From Gilvimarinus sp. DA14 (GTDB lineage Bacteria; Pseudomonadota; Gammaproteobacteria; Pseudomonadales; Cellvibrionaceae): a DNA stretch of 64,000 nucleotides. The notes beneath the pieces are model-generated. The model ran no database searches, was not told where the DNA came from, and was given only the letters and a program-made list of their open reading frames with translations. The stretch covers positions 2,706,501 to 2,770,500 of the forward strand of contig NZ_CP100350.1 of NCBI RefSeq assembly GCF_024204685.1, given 5' to 3'. How positions within the stretch are numbered: the stretch's first letter is position 1; each line of letters begins with the position of its first letter. Positions 44,955 to 53,742 of the stretch are shown here, one piece after another. Both the position numbers and the translations under genes were made by a program.

Positions 44955-45680
44955 TTATCTTAGGACCATCCAGACTGCCATGGCAATCATCATTAGATTT
45001 TCTGTTAAAGAAACAAACCCCAGTGGCACCTTGCTATCCCCACCAACACAGGCGCACTTGAGCTCGCGTTTATCGATATAAACCGCTTTGAATACCGAAA
45101 CCGCGCCCAAGGTGCCTATAAAAGCGGCGGGCGGTGCCACCAACCAGGCGGGAGCTTGTGCGAGCATGCCAAGACCGGCGAAAACTTCCAGAAATGCGTA
45201 CACATTGGCGTAGCGAGGATAATGCATGCCGAGCAAGTCGTAGGTAATAAACTGCAGCGAAAAGCCTTCTAAGTCCTGCAGCTTTTGGATACCTAAAACA
45301 ATCATGCTTAATGCCACAAACCCGCTTATCAGGCTGGCAAAACCGGTAAAAGGCGCGGGGTTCAAATAGAGCGCCAGCGCGGCCAAAAATGTGACCGAAA
45401 AAATTGCAATCACGGGGGTGTAGCTGGTGTCACTGCCCGGTTTCGCCTCGCCAAAGTAGTCTTGTAGCTCGTCGTAGCCGCCAATGCGCTTACCATCGAT
45501 AAAAGTTTGCGGCGTAGTGTCTACCCCGTGCTCCTGCTTGAATGCATCTGTTTGGGTGCGATTTTTGAGCAGGTGGTCTTCTACCTTGAAGCCTTTGCGC
45601 CGCAAAAGGTCTTTGGACTTAATTCCGTAAGGGCAAATATGCTGGGGGGTCTTCATGCGGAAAATCGTTGCGGTGGCCAT
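44955..45680 (-). CDS. Glutaredoxin-MauE/DoxX-like membrane fusion
   Basis: The protein has 241 residues from the ATG at 45680, six bases after AAGGAG. Residues 1-85 are a glutaredoxin with CPYG at 16-19 and the TTPQTFIDGKRIGGYDEL binding loop. From about 95 on there are four membrane helices of the MauE/DoxX type, with CACVGG between the last two. The layout suggests a membrane redox module that hands electrons from the cytoplasmic glutaredoxin head to the CxC site in the membrane domain. The partner is unknown. Confidence 0.85.
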   Translation of the reverse strand: MATATIFRMKTPQHICPYGIKSKDLLRRKGFKVEDHLLKNRTQTDAFKQEHGVDTTPQTFIDGKRIGGYDELQDYFGEAKPGSDTSYTPVIAIFSVTFLAALALYLNPAPFTGFASLISGFVALSMIVLGIQKLQDLEGFSLQFITYDLLGMHYPRYANVYAFLEVFAGLGMLAQAPAWLVAPPAAFIGTLGAVSVFKAVYIDKRELKCACVGGDSKVPLGFVSLTENLMMIAMAVWMVLR

Positions 45681-45922
45681 AGCTCGCTCCTTCGTGCGGT
45701 GAAATGAGTCGATGAAAATGTTCTTAAAGGATTCAATCAAAGGTTGTGCCAACGGCTTTAGCGCATTTGCGCCTAGTTTTCGCGGCTAGTGGGCTTCTTC
45801 CGCTGTAAATATCGCTTAGCGGTGTAGAATTTTCAGTTGGTGGGATATAACACATCTCAAGGGCGACATTGAGAATGTCGGCCTGGGGGCAGGCAATCCA
45901 GGGTGCGTGCTTAAATGGAAAA

Positions 45923-45999
45923 TGGCGCACCCGGCAGGATTTGAACCTGCGACCAACGGCTTCGGAAACCGCTACTCTATCCACCTGAGCTACGGGTGC
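45923..45999 (-). tRNA. tRNA-Arg (anticodon CCG)
   Basis: A full cloverleaf is seen on the minus strand: acceptor GCACCCG, D arm GCTCAGGTGGATAGAGT, anticodon loop TTCCGAA giving CCG, T arm GCAGGTTCAAATCCTGC and an encoded 3' CCA. It reads CGG codons. The region upstream is repeated twice with a copy of its 5' end. Confidence 0.93.
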
Positions 46000-46338
46000 G
46001 TGAACTGCTTTTTAAACTGGATCAGTGCCAGTGTCTTCCAGGTAGCGCTAGGCGCGCTACAGCTACTCCCCTCACTGCGTTCGGGCCCGGTCTTCCAGCA
46101 TAGCTGAAAGCCGTTCGACGTCGCACAAAGCGGTGCTTTGTAAACGCTCGTCTCACCCACCTGAGCTACGGGTGCGTGACCTGCTTTTTAAACTGGATCA
46201 GTGCCAGTGTCTTCCAGGTAGCGCTAGGCGCGCTACAGCTACTCCCCGCCCGGTCTTCCAGCACAGCAGAAAGCCGTTCGATGTCGCACAAAGCAGTGCT
46301 TTGTAAACGCTCGTCTCACCCACCTGAGCTACGGGTGC
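46000..46338 (-). repeat. Two tandem repeats upstream of tRNA-Arg, each with a tRNA 5' fragment
   Basis: Two units, 46000-46175 (176 bp) and 46176-46338 (163 bp), are almost identical. Unit 2 lacks about 13 bases present in unit 1 (near 46075). Each ends in the first 20 or so bases of the tRNA (copies at 46156-46175 and 46319-46338), with no remainder of the cloverleaf. This looks like tandem duplication of the tRNA leader plus its 5' quarter. Confidence 0.88.
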
Positions 46339-46515
46339 GTGAACCGATATTGAGGCGGGCTCAGGATCAGTCGAGGACGCGCATTCTACTAGGAGAGCTG
46401 ACGATCGTCTATGCCGGGTGGTTGATTGTTCACCTCGAAGCCTGTTTCTGGCTATAATGGCGCGCCTGAGAATAGTGCGGCGACCAAGCTGCCAATCAAC
46501 AGAGGACTCTTAACC
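46339..46515. other. Region between the tRNA repeats and cytochrome c5
   Basis: There are 177 bp with no gene. It should hold the tRNA-Arg promoter on the minus strand and the cytochrome promoter on the plus strand. TATAAT at 46453 is a good -10 for the latter. Confidence 0.5.
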
Positions 46516-46947
46516 GTGAGCCAAGCGAGAAAAGTATTCGGCCTGATGGTCGCACTGGGAGTGGGGCTGGCCGCCTCTGCTTTCGCGTTCAGTCAATCTA
46601 ACGCCGTAAAGGATGAAATTGCCGAGCGTCTGACCCCAGCGGGTAGCGTGTGTATGTCGGGTGACGACTGTGCTGCTGCGCCGGTGGCTGCCGCTAGCAG
46701 TGGCCCGCGTTCGGGTGAGGATGTATATAACGGCAGCTGCAATACCTGTCACGGTGCGGGCGTTGCCGGTGCCCCCAAGTTTGGCGACCCGGCGGCCTGG
46801 GCCGATCGCATCGCCAAGGGCATGGACACTTTGCATAAGCACGCCATTGAAGGGTTTAACGCGATGCCAGCCAAGGGCTTGTGTGCCACCTGCTCCGACG
46901 ATGAGGTGATTGCTGCGGTTGACTATATTGTCGAAAACAGTCAGTAA
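46516..46947 (+). CDS. Cytochrome c5 family protein
   Basis: The protein has 143 residues from a GTG at 46516 behind AGAGGA. A signal or anchor segment runs from about 8 to 26. The heme site is CNTCH (Cys75, Cys78, His79), with the methionine in FNAMPAKGLCATCSDDE, whose two cysteines are the family disulfide. It carries electrons in the periplasm. The placement beside rep is the same as in pseudomonads. Confidence 0.9.
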   Translation: MSQARKVFGLMVALGVGLAASAFAFSQSNAVKDEIAERLTPAGSVCMSGDDCAAAPVAAASSGPRSGEDVYNGSCNTCHGAGVAGAPKFGDPAAWADRIAKGMDTLHKHAIEGFNAMPAKGLCATCSDDEVIAAVDYIVENSQ

Positions 46948-46965
46948 ACGACTGCTCGCAACACT

Positions 46966-46993
46966 AAAAAAACCCGCTGCAGCGGGTTTTTTT
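46966..46993. terminator. Bidirectional terminator between cytochrome c5 and rep
   Basis: A-run, CCCGCTGCAGCGGG and T-run form a perfect palindrome. It can stop transcription from both convergent genes. Confidence 0.95.
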
Positions 46994-47060
46994 ATGCCTA
47001 TTGAAAAGGGAAAGGCTCACCGGAGCTCGATCCTATACACGCTTGTGTGTCCCTGTGCCC

Positions 47061-49070
47061 TCAATCAAACATACTTAGCAGGTTTGTCAGAGTCTGCTCG
47101 CCGGTGGCTTTCACTTGTTCTGCCGTCGCTGGACTAAAGCCTTCGTAGGCGATGTCATCTTGGGGCAGCTCGCTGATAAAACGGCTGGGGGTGGTTTCAG
47201 AAATTTCCCCGTACTGTTTGCGTTTACCCGCCAGGGTCATCACCAGAGTGCGCTGGGCCCGGGTAATCCCCACGTAAGCCAGGCGGCGCTCTTCCTCGAT
47301 ATTATCGGTTTCGATGCTGTTGCGATGGGGCAGCAGCTCTTCTTCCATGCCCACCAAATAGACAATAGGAAACTCCAAGCCCTTAGAGGCGTGCAGGGTC
47401 ATCAGTTGCACCTGGTCGAGGGTCTCTTCCTCCTCCTGGCGCTCTAACAGATCACGCAGCACCAGTTTGCTAATGGCGTCCTCCATGGTGATGGCTTCAC
47501 CATCGTCGCCACGTTCGATCATGGTGCGGATTGAATCTACTAGATAGCGGACGTTATCCATACGCTTTTCGGCCGCCTTGGCGCTGGAGGCATTCTGGTG
47601 TAGCCAGGCCTCGTAGCCAATATCGTCCAGCATTTGCTCGATGGCGGCTACCGGGTCGGGGCCGTTACATTTTTCTAATACCCGTTCAATCCAGCTGCGA
47701 AAGGTGCGCAATCGCTCCAGGTTTTGCTTGGGAATATGTCGCTGCAGGGCAATATCGTCGGTGGCCGTGTACAGGCTAATATGCCGTTCGCTGGCAAACC
47801 GGCCCAGCGCCTCAAGTGTGCTGGTACCGATTTGGCGGCGCGGCGTGTTGATGATGCGCAAAAAAGCGTTATCGTCGTCCGGGTTGACCAGCAGGCGCAG
47901 GTAAGACATTACGTCTTTAATTTCGGTTTTGCCAAAAAAGGAAGAGCCACCACTGATTTTGTAGGGCACCTGGTGCTGCTGCAGCTTGATTTCCATCAGC
48001 CGGCCCTGATGGTTACCCCGATAAAGAATCGCGTAATCGCTAAATTTTCCTCCCGAGCGAAGCTTGCTGGCGAGAATCTCTGTTGCCACCCGCTCGGCTT
48101 CGGCCTCTTCGTTGGCGCACTTGAGCACCCGAATTTCGTCGCCCAGGCCCATCTCACTCCACAGGGCTTTGTCGTATTCGTGGGGGTTGTGGGCGATAAG
48201 GTGGTTGGCAACGCGCAAAATACGGCTGGTAGAGCGGTAGTTTTGCTCCAGTTTAATAAGGTGCAGGTTGGGAAAGTCTTCTTTTAGCAGCACCATGTTT
48301 TCAGGCCGCGCACCGCGCCAAGCATAAATAGATTGATCGTCGTCGCCCACTACCGTTAGGGCATTGCGCCCGCCTACTAACTGCTTTACCAGCAGGTACT
48401 GGCTGGAATTGGTGTCTTGATATTCATCCACCAGCAAATACTGGATTTTGCGTTGCCAGCGGGCCAAGACTTCTGGCTTGGTATTGAACAGATGAACCGG
48501 TACCAGAATTAAATCGTCAAAATCCACCGCGTTATACGCGCGCAACGCTTGGTTGTAGCGCTCGTACACCCGCACCATAGTCAGCTCGGCCGGGCTTTGC
48601 GCCAGGTTTTCTGCCGCCTCGGGCGTTGTCAGGTCGTTTTTCCAGTTGGATATTTGGTGTTGCACCATATCGAGATGGTCGCTGTCCAACTCGCCGTCTT
48701 TAAGCATTAACTCCTTTAATAAGGCGCGCGCGTCTTCGGCATCGAAAATGGAAAAACCGGGTTTAAAGCCCAGGGTTTTGGCCTCGCGGCGGATAATATT
48801 GAGCCCCAGGTTGTGGAAGGTAGAGACGGTCAGGCCGCGGGCCGCCTTGCCCTTTACCAGATTGCCGACGCGCTCTTTCATTTCGCGGGCGGCTTTGTTG
48901 GTAAAGGTTAACGCGGCGATGTGGCGCGCGGGAATATCGCAAGTTTCGATCAAATAGGCGATTTTACGGGTAATTACCGATGTCTTACCTGAGCCTGCAC
49001 CGGCCAGAACCAGGCATGGGCCATCCACGTAATGCACGGCTTCACTTTGACGGGGGTTGAGTCGGGTCAC
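47061..49070 (-). CDS. rep: ATP-dependent DNA helicase Rep
   Basis: The protein has 669 residues from a GTG behind AGAGG, near the length of E. coli Rep (673). SF1A motifs are complete: Q-motif LNPRQSEAV, motif I GAGSGKT, Ia TFTNKAAREM, II LLVDEYQDTN, III GDDDQSIYAWRGA, IV LEQNYRST, V MTLHASKGLEF and VI YVGITRAQRTL. It restarts and clears replication forks. Confidence 0.95.
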   Translation of the reverse strand: MTRLNPRQSEAVHYVDGPCLVLAGAGSGKTSVITRKIAYLIETCDIPARHIAALTFTNKAAREMKERVGNLVKGKAARGLTVSTFHNLGLNIIRREAKTLGFKPGFSIFDAEDARALLKELMLKDGELDSDHLDMVQHQISNWKNDLTTPEAAENLAQSPAELTMVRVYERYNQALRAYNAVDFDDLILVPVHLFNTKPEVLARWQRKIQYLLVDEYQDTNSSQYLLVKQLVGGRNALTVVGDDDQSIYAWRGARPENMVLLKEDFPNLHLIKLEQNYRSTSRILRVANHLIAHNPHEYDKALWSEMGLGDEIRVLKCANEEAEAERVATEILASKLRSGGKFSDYAILYRGNHQGRLMEIKLQQHQVPYKISGGSSFFGKTEIKDVMSYLRLLVNPDDDNAFLRIINTPRRQIGTSTLEALGRFASERHISLYTATDDIALQRHIPKQNLERLRTFRSWIERVLEKCNGPDPVAAIEQMLDDIGYEAWLHQNASSAKAAEKRMDNVRYLVDSIRTMIERGDDGEAITMEDAISKLVLRDLLERQEEEETLDQVQLMTLHASKGLEFPIVYLVGMEEELLPHRNSIETDNIEEERRLAYVGITRAQRTLVMTLAGKRKQYGEISETTPSRFISELPQDDIAYEGFSPATAEQVKATGEQTLTNLLSMFD

Positions 49071-49380
49071 GGGGCCTCTGGGCTACATCGAATTGGGCGC
49101 GGTGGACAAGGCGGGCATTGTAGCAAAGGCCTCAGGCGATAAGAAATGCTCATTGCCGCACTAAAATTGCTTTAATTTTGTGCAATTGTGCCGACGATAG
49201 TGTATGTTTGCAGATCAGGACTTTTTGGTTGATTTAGGCGCAACAATGAGCGCCGAATAAAGGCTCTGGTTGGGGTGCAGCAAGGCACTTTTTATATCTG
49301 ATTTTACCGAAAAAATAAGCGATAACACGTAAAGCAGGTTTGATCGAGACGGAATTTGCGAAAGTGGTAGGGACGTAACA
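49071..49380. other. rep / GGDEF-EAL divergent intergenic region
   Basis: The 310 bp contain no credible gene. A purine-rich stretch and weak GGTAGGGA site precede the GGDEF-EAL start. I see no clear promoter or operator. Confidence 0.5.
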
Positions 49381-51135
49381 ATGACAACGAGCATCAGCGT
49401 ACTGCTGCTCAATGGTGGCGATGAGCTCGCCGCTCAAATCTCTTCTTGGCTGGATGAAATAGCGCCCGGCCGCTATCAGATCGTGTCTAATGTTGCGCTG
49501 GACGATGCGCTGGTGACTTTGCTCAGTGGTGATTACGACCTGGGCCTGCTGTTTATGGATGAGGCGCTACAGCGCGGTCGCGACTTACTCAACCTGGTCA
49601 AAAACCAGTTTTGCCCCGCCCCGGTGGTGGTCGCCTCGCGTGAGATGAATAATGTACTCGATCGCGAAGCTATTCCGGCGGGAGCCGCCGATTACCTGGC
49701 GTTCGACAGTGTCTCGCCAGAGGGACTAGAGCGCTCGCTGCGATATGCATTGGAGCGCAAGCGCAGCGAGCAGTACCTGGCGCGTCTGGCGCACCACGAC
49801 CCTCTCACGGATATACCCAACCGGGTGTTGTTTCGCGATCGTCTGGAAAACGCCATTCGTATTGCCACCCGCGATAACATGCGCTTTGCGCTTATGTTTA
49901 TCGATTTGGACGACTTTAAGATCGTCAATGATCGCTACGGTCACGATGTCGGCGATGGCCTGATTCGTATGTGCGCCGAGCGTTTACAGCAACTGTTGCG
50001 CCGCAGTGACTCTATGGCGCGTATGGGCGGGGATGAATTTACGCTGCTGCTGCTGAATGTCGAGAGTTCATCGGATATCGCTCATTTGGCGGTTAAGATC
50101 ATCGAGCAAATCAGCGCGCCTTACGACATTAATGGCTACCAGCTGCAGGTGGGTTGCAGCGTGGGTATTGCGTCCTACCCTGAGGCAGGGCGCAGCGCCG
50201 ATGCGCTGCTCAAAAGTGCCGATCTGGCCATGTATCAGGCCAAGCAGGTTGAGGGCAGCAATTTCCGCTTTTTTACCGAAGAAATGAACCGCGACGTGCG
50301 CTATCGCCTAAGTCTTGAGGAGGATTTACGCCGCGCCGTGGACAACAGCGAGCTCTATCTTGAATACCAGCCGCGCTTTTCGGTGCGCAGTGGCAAGGTG
50401 GTGGCGCTAGAGGCGTTATTGCGCTGGAATCACCCGCAAAAGGGGATTCTCAGCGCGCACAATTTCATTTCCATTGCGGAGGATACGGGGCTGATCTTTA
50501 CCATCGGCTACTGGGTGATCCGCCGCGCCTGCGAAGACTTGCAGCGTCTTAAGAAAGATTGTGGCATCGACATCAAAATGGCGATTAACCTCTCGGCGCG
50601 TCAGTTTCGAGACGAAGCCATGGTGCAGCATGTGGCCAATATATTTGCCGAAACCGGGGCCAATCCCAACTATATCGAATTTGAACTGACCGAAACCGCG
50701 CTGATGGAAAATATCGACATGGTCAGTCTTTGCATGCGGCCCCTGTCTTATTTTGGCGTAACCTTCGCGCTGGATGATTTCGGCACCGGCAGTTCGTCGT
50801 TTTTGCATCTGCAGCGTCTGCCTATAGCGGCGTTAAAAATAGACTCCCAGTTTATGGCCGACTTACTGCGCCGGCGCAGTGAGCGCCGCCTGGTATCGGC
50901 CATGATTAACCTCGCGCACAACCTGGGTAAGGTGGTGGTCGCCGAGGGCGTGGAATCTGCCAGCCAGCAGAAGTGGCTGGCGGAGGAAGGGTGTGATCAG
51001 ATGCAGGGCTATTTTCTTTGTGCACCCCATGCCTACTCGCGACTTATTAAAGTGATTGATGGCTTGACCCTGGAAAAGGTGCTGGCCAGCAAACTTGACC
51101 CCAAACCCGATACTACCCCCGATCCAAGCCTCTGA
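49381..51135 (+). CDS. Receiver-like GGDEF-EAL protein
   Basis: The protein has 584 residues, cytoplasmic. Residues 1-125 have a response-regulator layout (ISVLLLNGGDE, DYDLGLLFMD, PVVVASREM, GAADYLAF) but without the standard phospho-acceptor DxxLP geometry, so it is probably a pseudo-receiver. GGDEF at 216-220 is intact with RxxD at 207-210. EAL at 344-346 and the full metal set (INLSARQF, FELTETALM, ALDDFGTGSSSF, LKIDSQF, AEGVES, MQGYFLCAP) are intact. Both synthesis and breakdown of c-di-GMP are possible. The end overlaps convergent comM by 23 bases. Confidence 0.92.
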   Translation: MTTSISVLLLNGGDELAAQISSWLDEIAPGRYQIVSNVALDDALVTLLSGDYDLGLLFMDEALQRGRDLLNLVKNQFCPAPVVVASREMNNVLDREAIPAGAADYLAFDSVSPEGLERSLRYALERKRSEQYLARLAHHDPLTDIPNRVLFRDRLENAIRIATRDNMRFALMFIDLDDFKIVNDRYGHDVGDGLIRMCAERLQQLLRRSDSMARMGGDEFTLLLLNVESSSDIAHLAVKIIEQISAPYDINGYQLQVGCSVGIASYPEAGRSADALLKSADLAMYQAKQVEGSNFRFFTEEMNRDVRYRLSLEEDLRRAVDNSELYLEYQPRFSVRSGKVVALEALLRWNHPQKGILSAHNFISIAEDTGLIFTIGYWVIRRACEDLQRLKKDCGIDIKMAINLSARQFRDEAMVQHVANIFAETGANPNYIEFELTETALMENIDMVSLCMRPLSYFGVTFALDDFGTGSSSFLHLQRLPIAALKIDSQFMADLLRRRSERRLVSAMINLAHNLGKVVVAEGVESASQQKWLAEEGCDQMQGYFLCAPHAYSRLIKVIDGLTLEKVLASKLDPKPDTTPDPSL

Positions 51136-52603
51136 AACTAAGCGCTTCGGCCAGCTGGTTGCGCCCGATTGTGTCGCAGGCGGCCATATCGGCCAGGGTG
51201 CGGGCGACTTTAAGTACGCGGTGATAGGCGCGGGTTGAGAGTTTTAGCTTCTCGACCGCGCCGGCCAGAAACGCTTCGTCACTTTCGCTCAGCTGGCAGT
51301 GTTGTTGAATGTCTTGCGCGGCCAGCTCGCTATTGCTTTTGCCCTGCCGCGCCAATGCCCTTTGTCTGGCCTGTTTTACCCGCTGCTGCACCGTCTTACT
51401 CGGCTCTCCCGCTGGGGCCTTATGCAATTCGGTGGGCAGTACCGCGGTAACCGGTACGTGCAGGTCAATGCGATCCAGCAGGGGGCCTGAAATCTTACCC
51501 CGGTAGCGCTGTACTTGATCTGGCGTGCAGCGACAGCGGCCATCGTTATCACCAAAGTAACCGCAGGGGCAGGGGTTCATGGCGGCAATAAGTTGAAAGC
51601 GCGCTGGGTAGCAGGTTTGCGCGCGGGCGCGGGCAATACGCACTTCGCCGCTTTCCATGGGCTCGCGCAGCACTTCCAGCACCTGGCGTTGAAACTCCGG
51701 CAGCTCATCCAGAAAAAGCACGCCGCCGTGGGCCAGAGATATCTCCCCTGGGCGCGGGTTACTGCCGCCGCCTACCAGCGCCGGAGCCGAAGCCGTGTGG
51801 TGGGGCGCGCGAAATGGGCGTTGGCGCCAAGCGGGTGCCTGGTTGCCGGATACTGAGTAAACCGCGGCAATGGCCATCGCATCGCGGGTTTCTATGGGCG
51901 GCAAAATACCGGGCAGGCGGCTTGCCAGCATGGTTTTACCCGTGCCAGGTGGGCCGTACATGAGCAGATTATGGCCGCCGCTGGCGGCAATCTCCAAAGC
52001 CCGTTTGGCGTGTTCCTGGCCGCGCACATCAGCAAGTTCGGGCGGCGTTGGCGGGGCGAGGTCTGGAGGCAGCTGGGCAAAGGGCAGCTGCTCGCGCCCG
52101 TGTAAATGAGCGCACACGCGCAGCAAGTTATCGGCAGTCAGGGTTTGCTGTGGGCCCGCAAGAGCCGCTTCTGCGCCGTTGTCTTGGGCCGTAATCAGAC
52201 AGCGTCCTGCGTCGCGGCAGGCGAGGGCGGCGGGTAGAGCACCTTTTACCTGGCGTAGCTGCCCCGATAAGGCGAGCTCACCAATAAATTCCAGATGATC
52301 GAGACCGGCAGTAGGTACCTGCCCAGAGGCGGCGAGAATGCCTATGGCGATGGCGAGATCATAGCGGCCTCCCTCTTTGGGTAAATCGGCCGGCGCCAGA
52401 TTGACGGTGATACGGCGGGCGGGAAACTCCAGATGGCTATTGAGCAGAGCGCTGCGTACCCGATCTTTGCTTTCCTTCACCGCCGTTTCCGGCAGGCCCA
52501 CAATGGCCAGCCCCGGCAGGCCGTTGGATAGGTGAACTTCTACCGTTACCGGCGGCGCTTCAACGCCGAGACAGGCGCGGGTGTGAACAATGGCTAGCGA
52601 CAT
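51113..52603 (-). CDS. comM: YifB/ComM family Mg-chelatase-like AAA ATPase
   Basis: The protein has 496 residues from the ATG at 52603, six bases after AAGGA. An N-terminal Lon-protease-like domain (SNGLPGLAIVGLPETAVKESKDRVRSAL) precedes the AAA+ core with Walker A GPPGTGKTM, Walker B GVLFLDELPEF, and a zinc-type MNPCPCGYFGDNDGRCRCTP. ComM is a ring helicase promoting branch migration during natural transformation. Its presence fits a competent bacterium but does not prove it. Confidence 0.93.
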   Translation of the reverse strand: MSLAIVHTRACLGVEAPPVTVEVHLSNGLPGLAIVGLPETAVKESKDRVRSALLNSHLEFPARRITVNLAPADLPKEGGRYDLAIAIGILAASGQVPTAGLDHLEFIGELALSGQLRQVKGALPAALACRDAGRCLITAQDNGAEAALAGPQQTLTADNLLRVCAHLHGREQLPFAQLPPDLAPPTPPELADVRGQEHAKRALEIAASGGHNLLMYGPPGTGKTMLASRLPGILPPIETRDAMAIAAVYSVSGNQAPAWRQRPFRAPHHTASAPALVGGGSNPRPGEISLAHGGVLFLDELPEFQRQVLEVLREPMESGEVRIARARAQTCYPARFQLIAAMNPCPCGYFGDNDGRCRCTPDQVQRYRGKISGPLLDRIDLHVPVTAVLPTELHKAPAGEPSKTVQQRVKQARQRALARQGKSNSELAAQDIQQHCQLSESDEAFLAGAVEKLKLSTRAYHRVLKVARTLADMAACDTIGRNQLAEALSFRGLDRG

Positions 52604-52674
52604 AGGCAATCCTTTGCAGCAGCTTGTTAGCTGGAAACGTTATTAACCGAGGCTAGTTAGCTCATTGCGAGTGG

Positions 52675-52923
52675 TCAACTGAGCTTTGGGTCGTCCGTTG
52701 CTTGCTGCGCTTCCCAGTTTGCCACCTTAGCCTCCAATGCTTCGAGCCGCGCCCGGGTGCGGGCCAGCACGGCGGCCTGAGCATCGAATTCTTCGCGACT
52801 GACCAGATCGAGCTTGCGCAGTGCGCCCTGTAACAGGCGATTGAACTCCGGTCTGGGCAATTCGTCCAGGTTGGGCGCCTGCCTTTTCAATTCTTCAAAC
52901 AGTTGCTGAGCGATCGATTGCAT
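52675..52923 (-). CDS. ubiK: Ubiquinone biosynthesis accessory factor UbiK
   Basis: The protein has 82 residues from the ATG at 52923; an ATG two codons upstream is also possible. The conserved core LRKLDLVSREEFDAQAAVLARTRARLEALEAKV forms the family coiled coil that trimerises. UbiK interacts with the Ubi proteins that make ubiquinone under air. It is followed at 72 bases by comM. Confidence 0.88.
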   Translation of the reverse strand: MQSIAQQLFEELKRQAPNLDELPRPEFNRLLQGALRKLDLVSREEFDAQAAVLARTRARLEALEAKVANWEAQQATDDPKLS

Positions 52924-53109
52924 AGTCATTCCGGTTATTTTTGGTGCTTTTATTCTACACCCTCTGCGATGAAGTGTTTGACTACTGGCGCCAAATACAT
53001 GTTTTGCCTCTGAAAAGCCGCATTCTGGTGCGTATTAAAGAGGGTAAAAGTTGCTCGTAATATGTACTACTCTTTTTGGTGCACAAATGGTGCGCCGTGT
53101 TTTTTGTGG

Positions 53110-53126
53110 GGCACGGTATTGGTGCA
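53110..53126 (+). promoter_or_regulatory. NtrC binding site
   Basis: GGCACGGTATTGGTGCA fits the 17-bp NtrC palindrome (TGCAC, five bases, TGGTGCA) with one mismatch. It lies 86 bases upstream of the -24 element. A shorter relative, TGCACAAATGGTGCG at 53080, may be a second weak site. Confidence 0.7.
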
Positions 53127-53211
53127 TTCCGGGGGCCGGAGAGGCTCAATTCTCTCTTTAGCAGCCCCTGATTTATTTGTAAGTTGTTGATATTTAAGGG
53201 TTAAGTTTTGT

Positions 53212-53227
53212 TGGCCTGCTCTGTGCA
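53212..53227 (+). promoter_or_regulatory. Sigma-54 promoter of glnK-amtB
   Basis: TGGCCTGCTCTGTGCA has the obligatory GG and GC dinucleotides exactly ten bases apart and most consensus bases (TGGCacgnnnnTTGCA). Transcription should start near 53239, giving a leader of about 135 bases. Confidence 0.78.
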
Positions 53228-53333
53228 AAGTTGTGATTGAGTACACAGCAAAGGGCGTGGAGCCTCTTTAATGGGTCTTTCACCTGTTTGCTTTGCGGTG
53301 TTGCGAAGTAAGCAGGCCGTCTTTCCAGTGTTT

Positions 53334-53360
53334 CCCGCACTCTCGGGTGCGGGTTTTTTT
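53334..53360 (+). terminator. Leader terminator immediately upstream of glnK
   Basis: CCCGCAC pairs with GTGCGGG around a six-base loop, then seven Ts. The T-run touches the AGGAGC ribosome site of glnK. It could be an attenuator, or the end of a short RNA made from the sigma-54 promoter. Confidence 0.85.
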
Positions 53361-53373
53361 AGGAGCACAATAA

Positions 53374-53712
<339 letters not shown>

Positions 53713-53742
53713 AACGAATTGACAACAAACGGGGATTAAGCA

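Larger units (their letters stand above)
52930..53373. other. Regulatory region and leader of glnK-amtB
   Basis: The 444 bp carry no protein gene. Features from left to right are an imperfect NtrC-like site near 53080, a good NtrC site at 53110, a sigma-54 promoter at 53212, and a terminator at 53334 just ahead of the glnK ribosome site. Confidence 0.8.

Noticed and set aside
46156-46338. Two further tRNA genes
   Set aside because: Only the first 20 or so bases of the tRNA are present in each copy; no anticodon or T arm follows.
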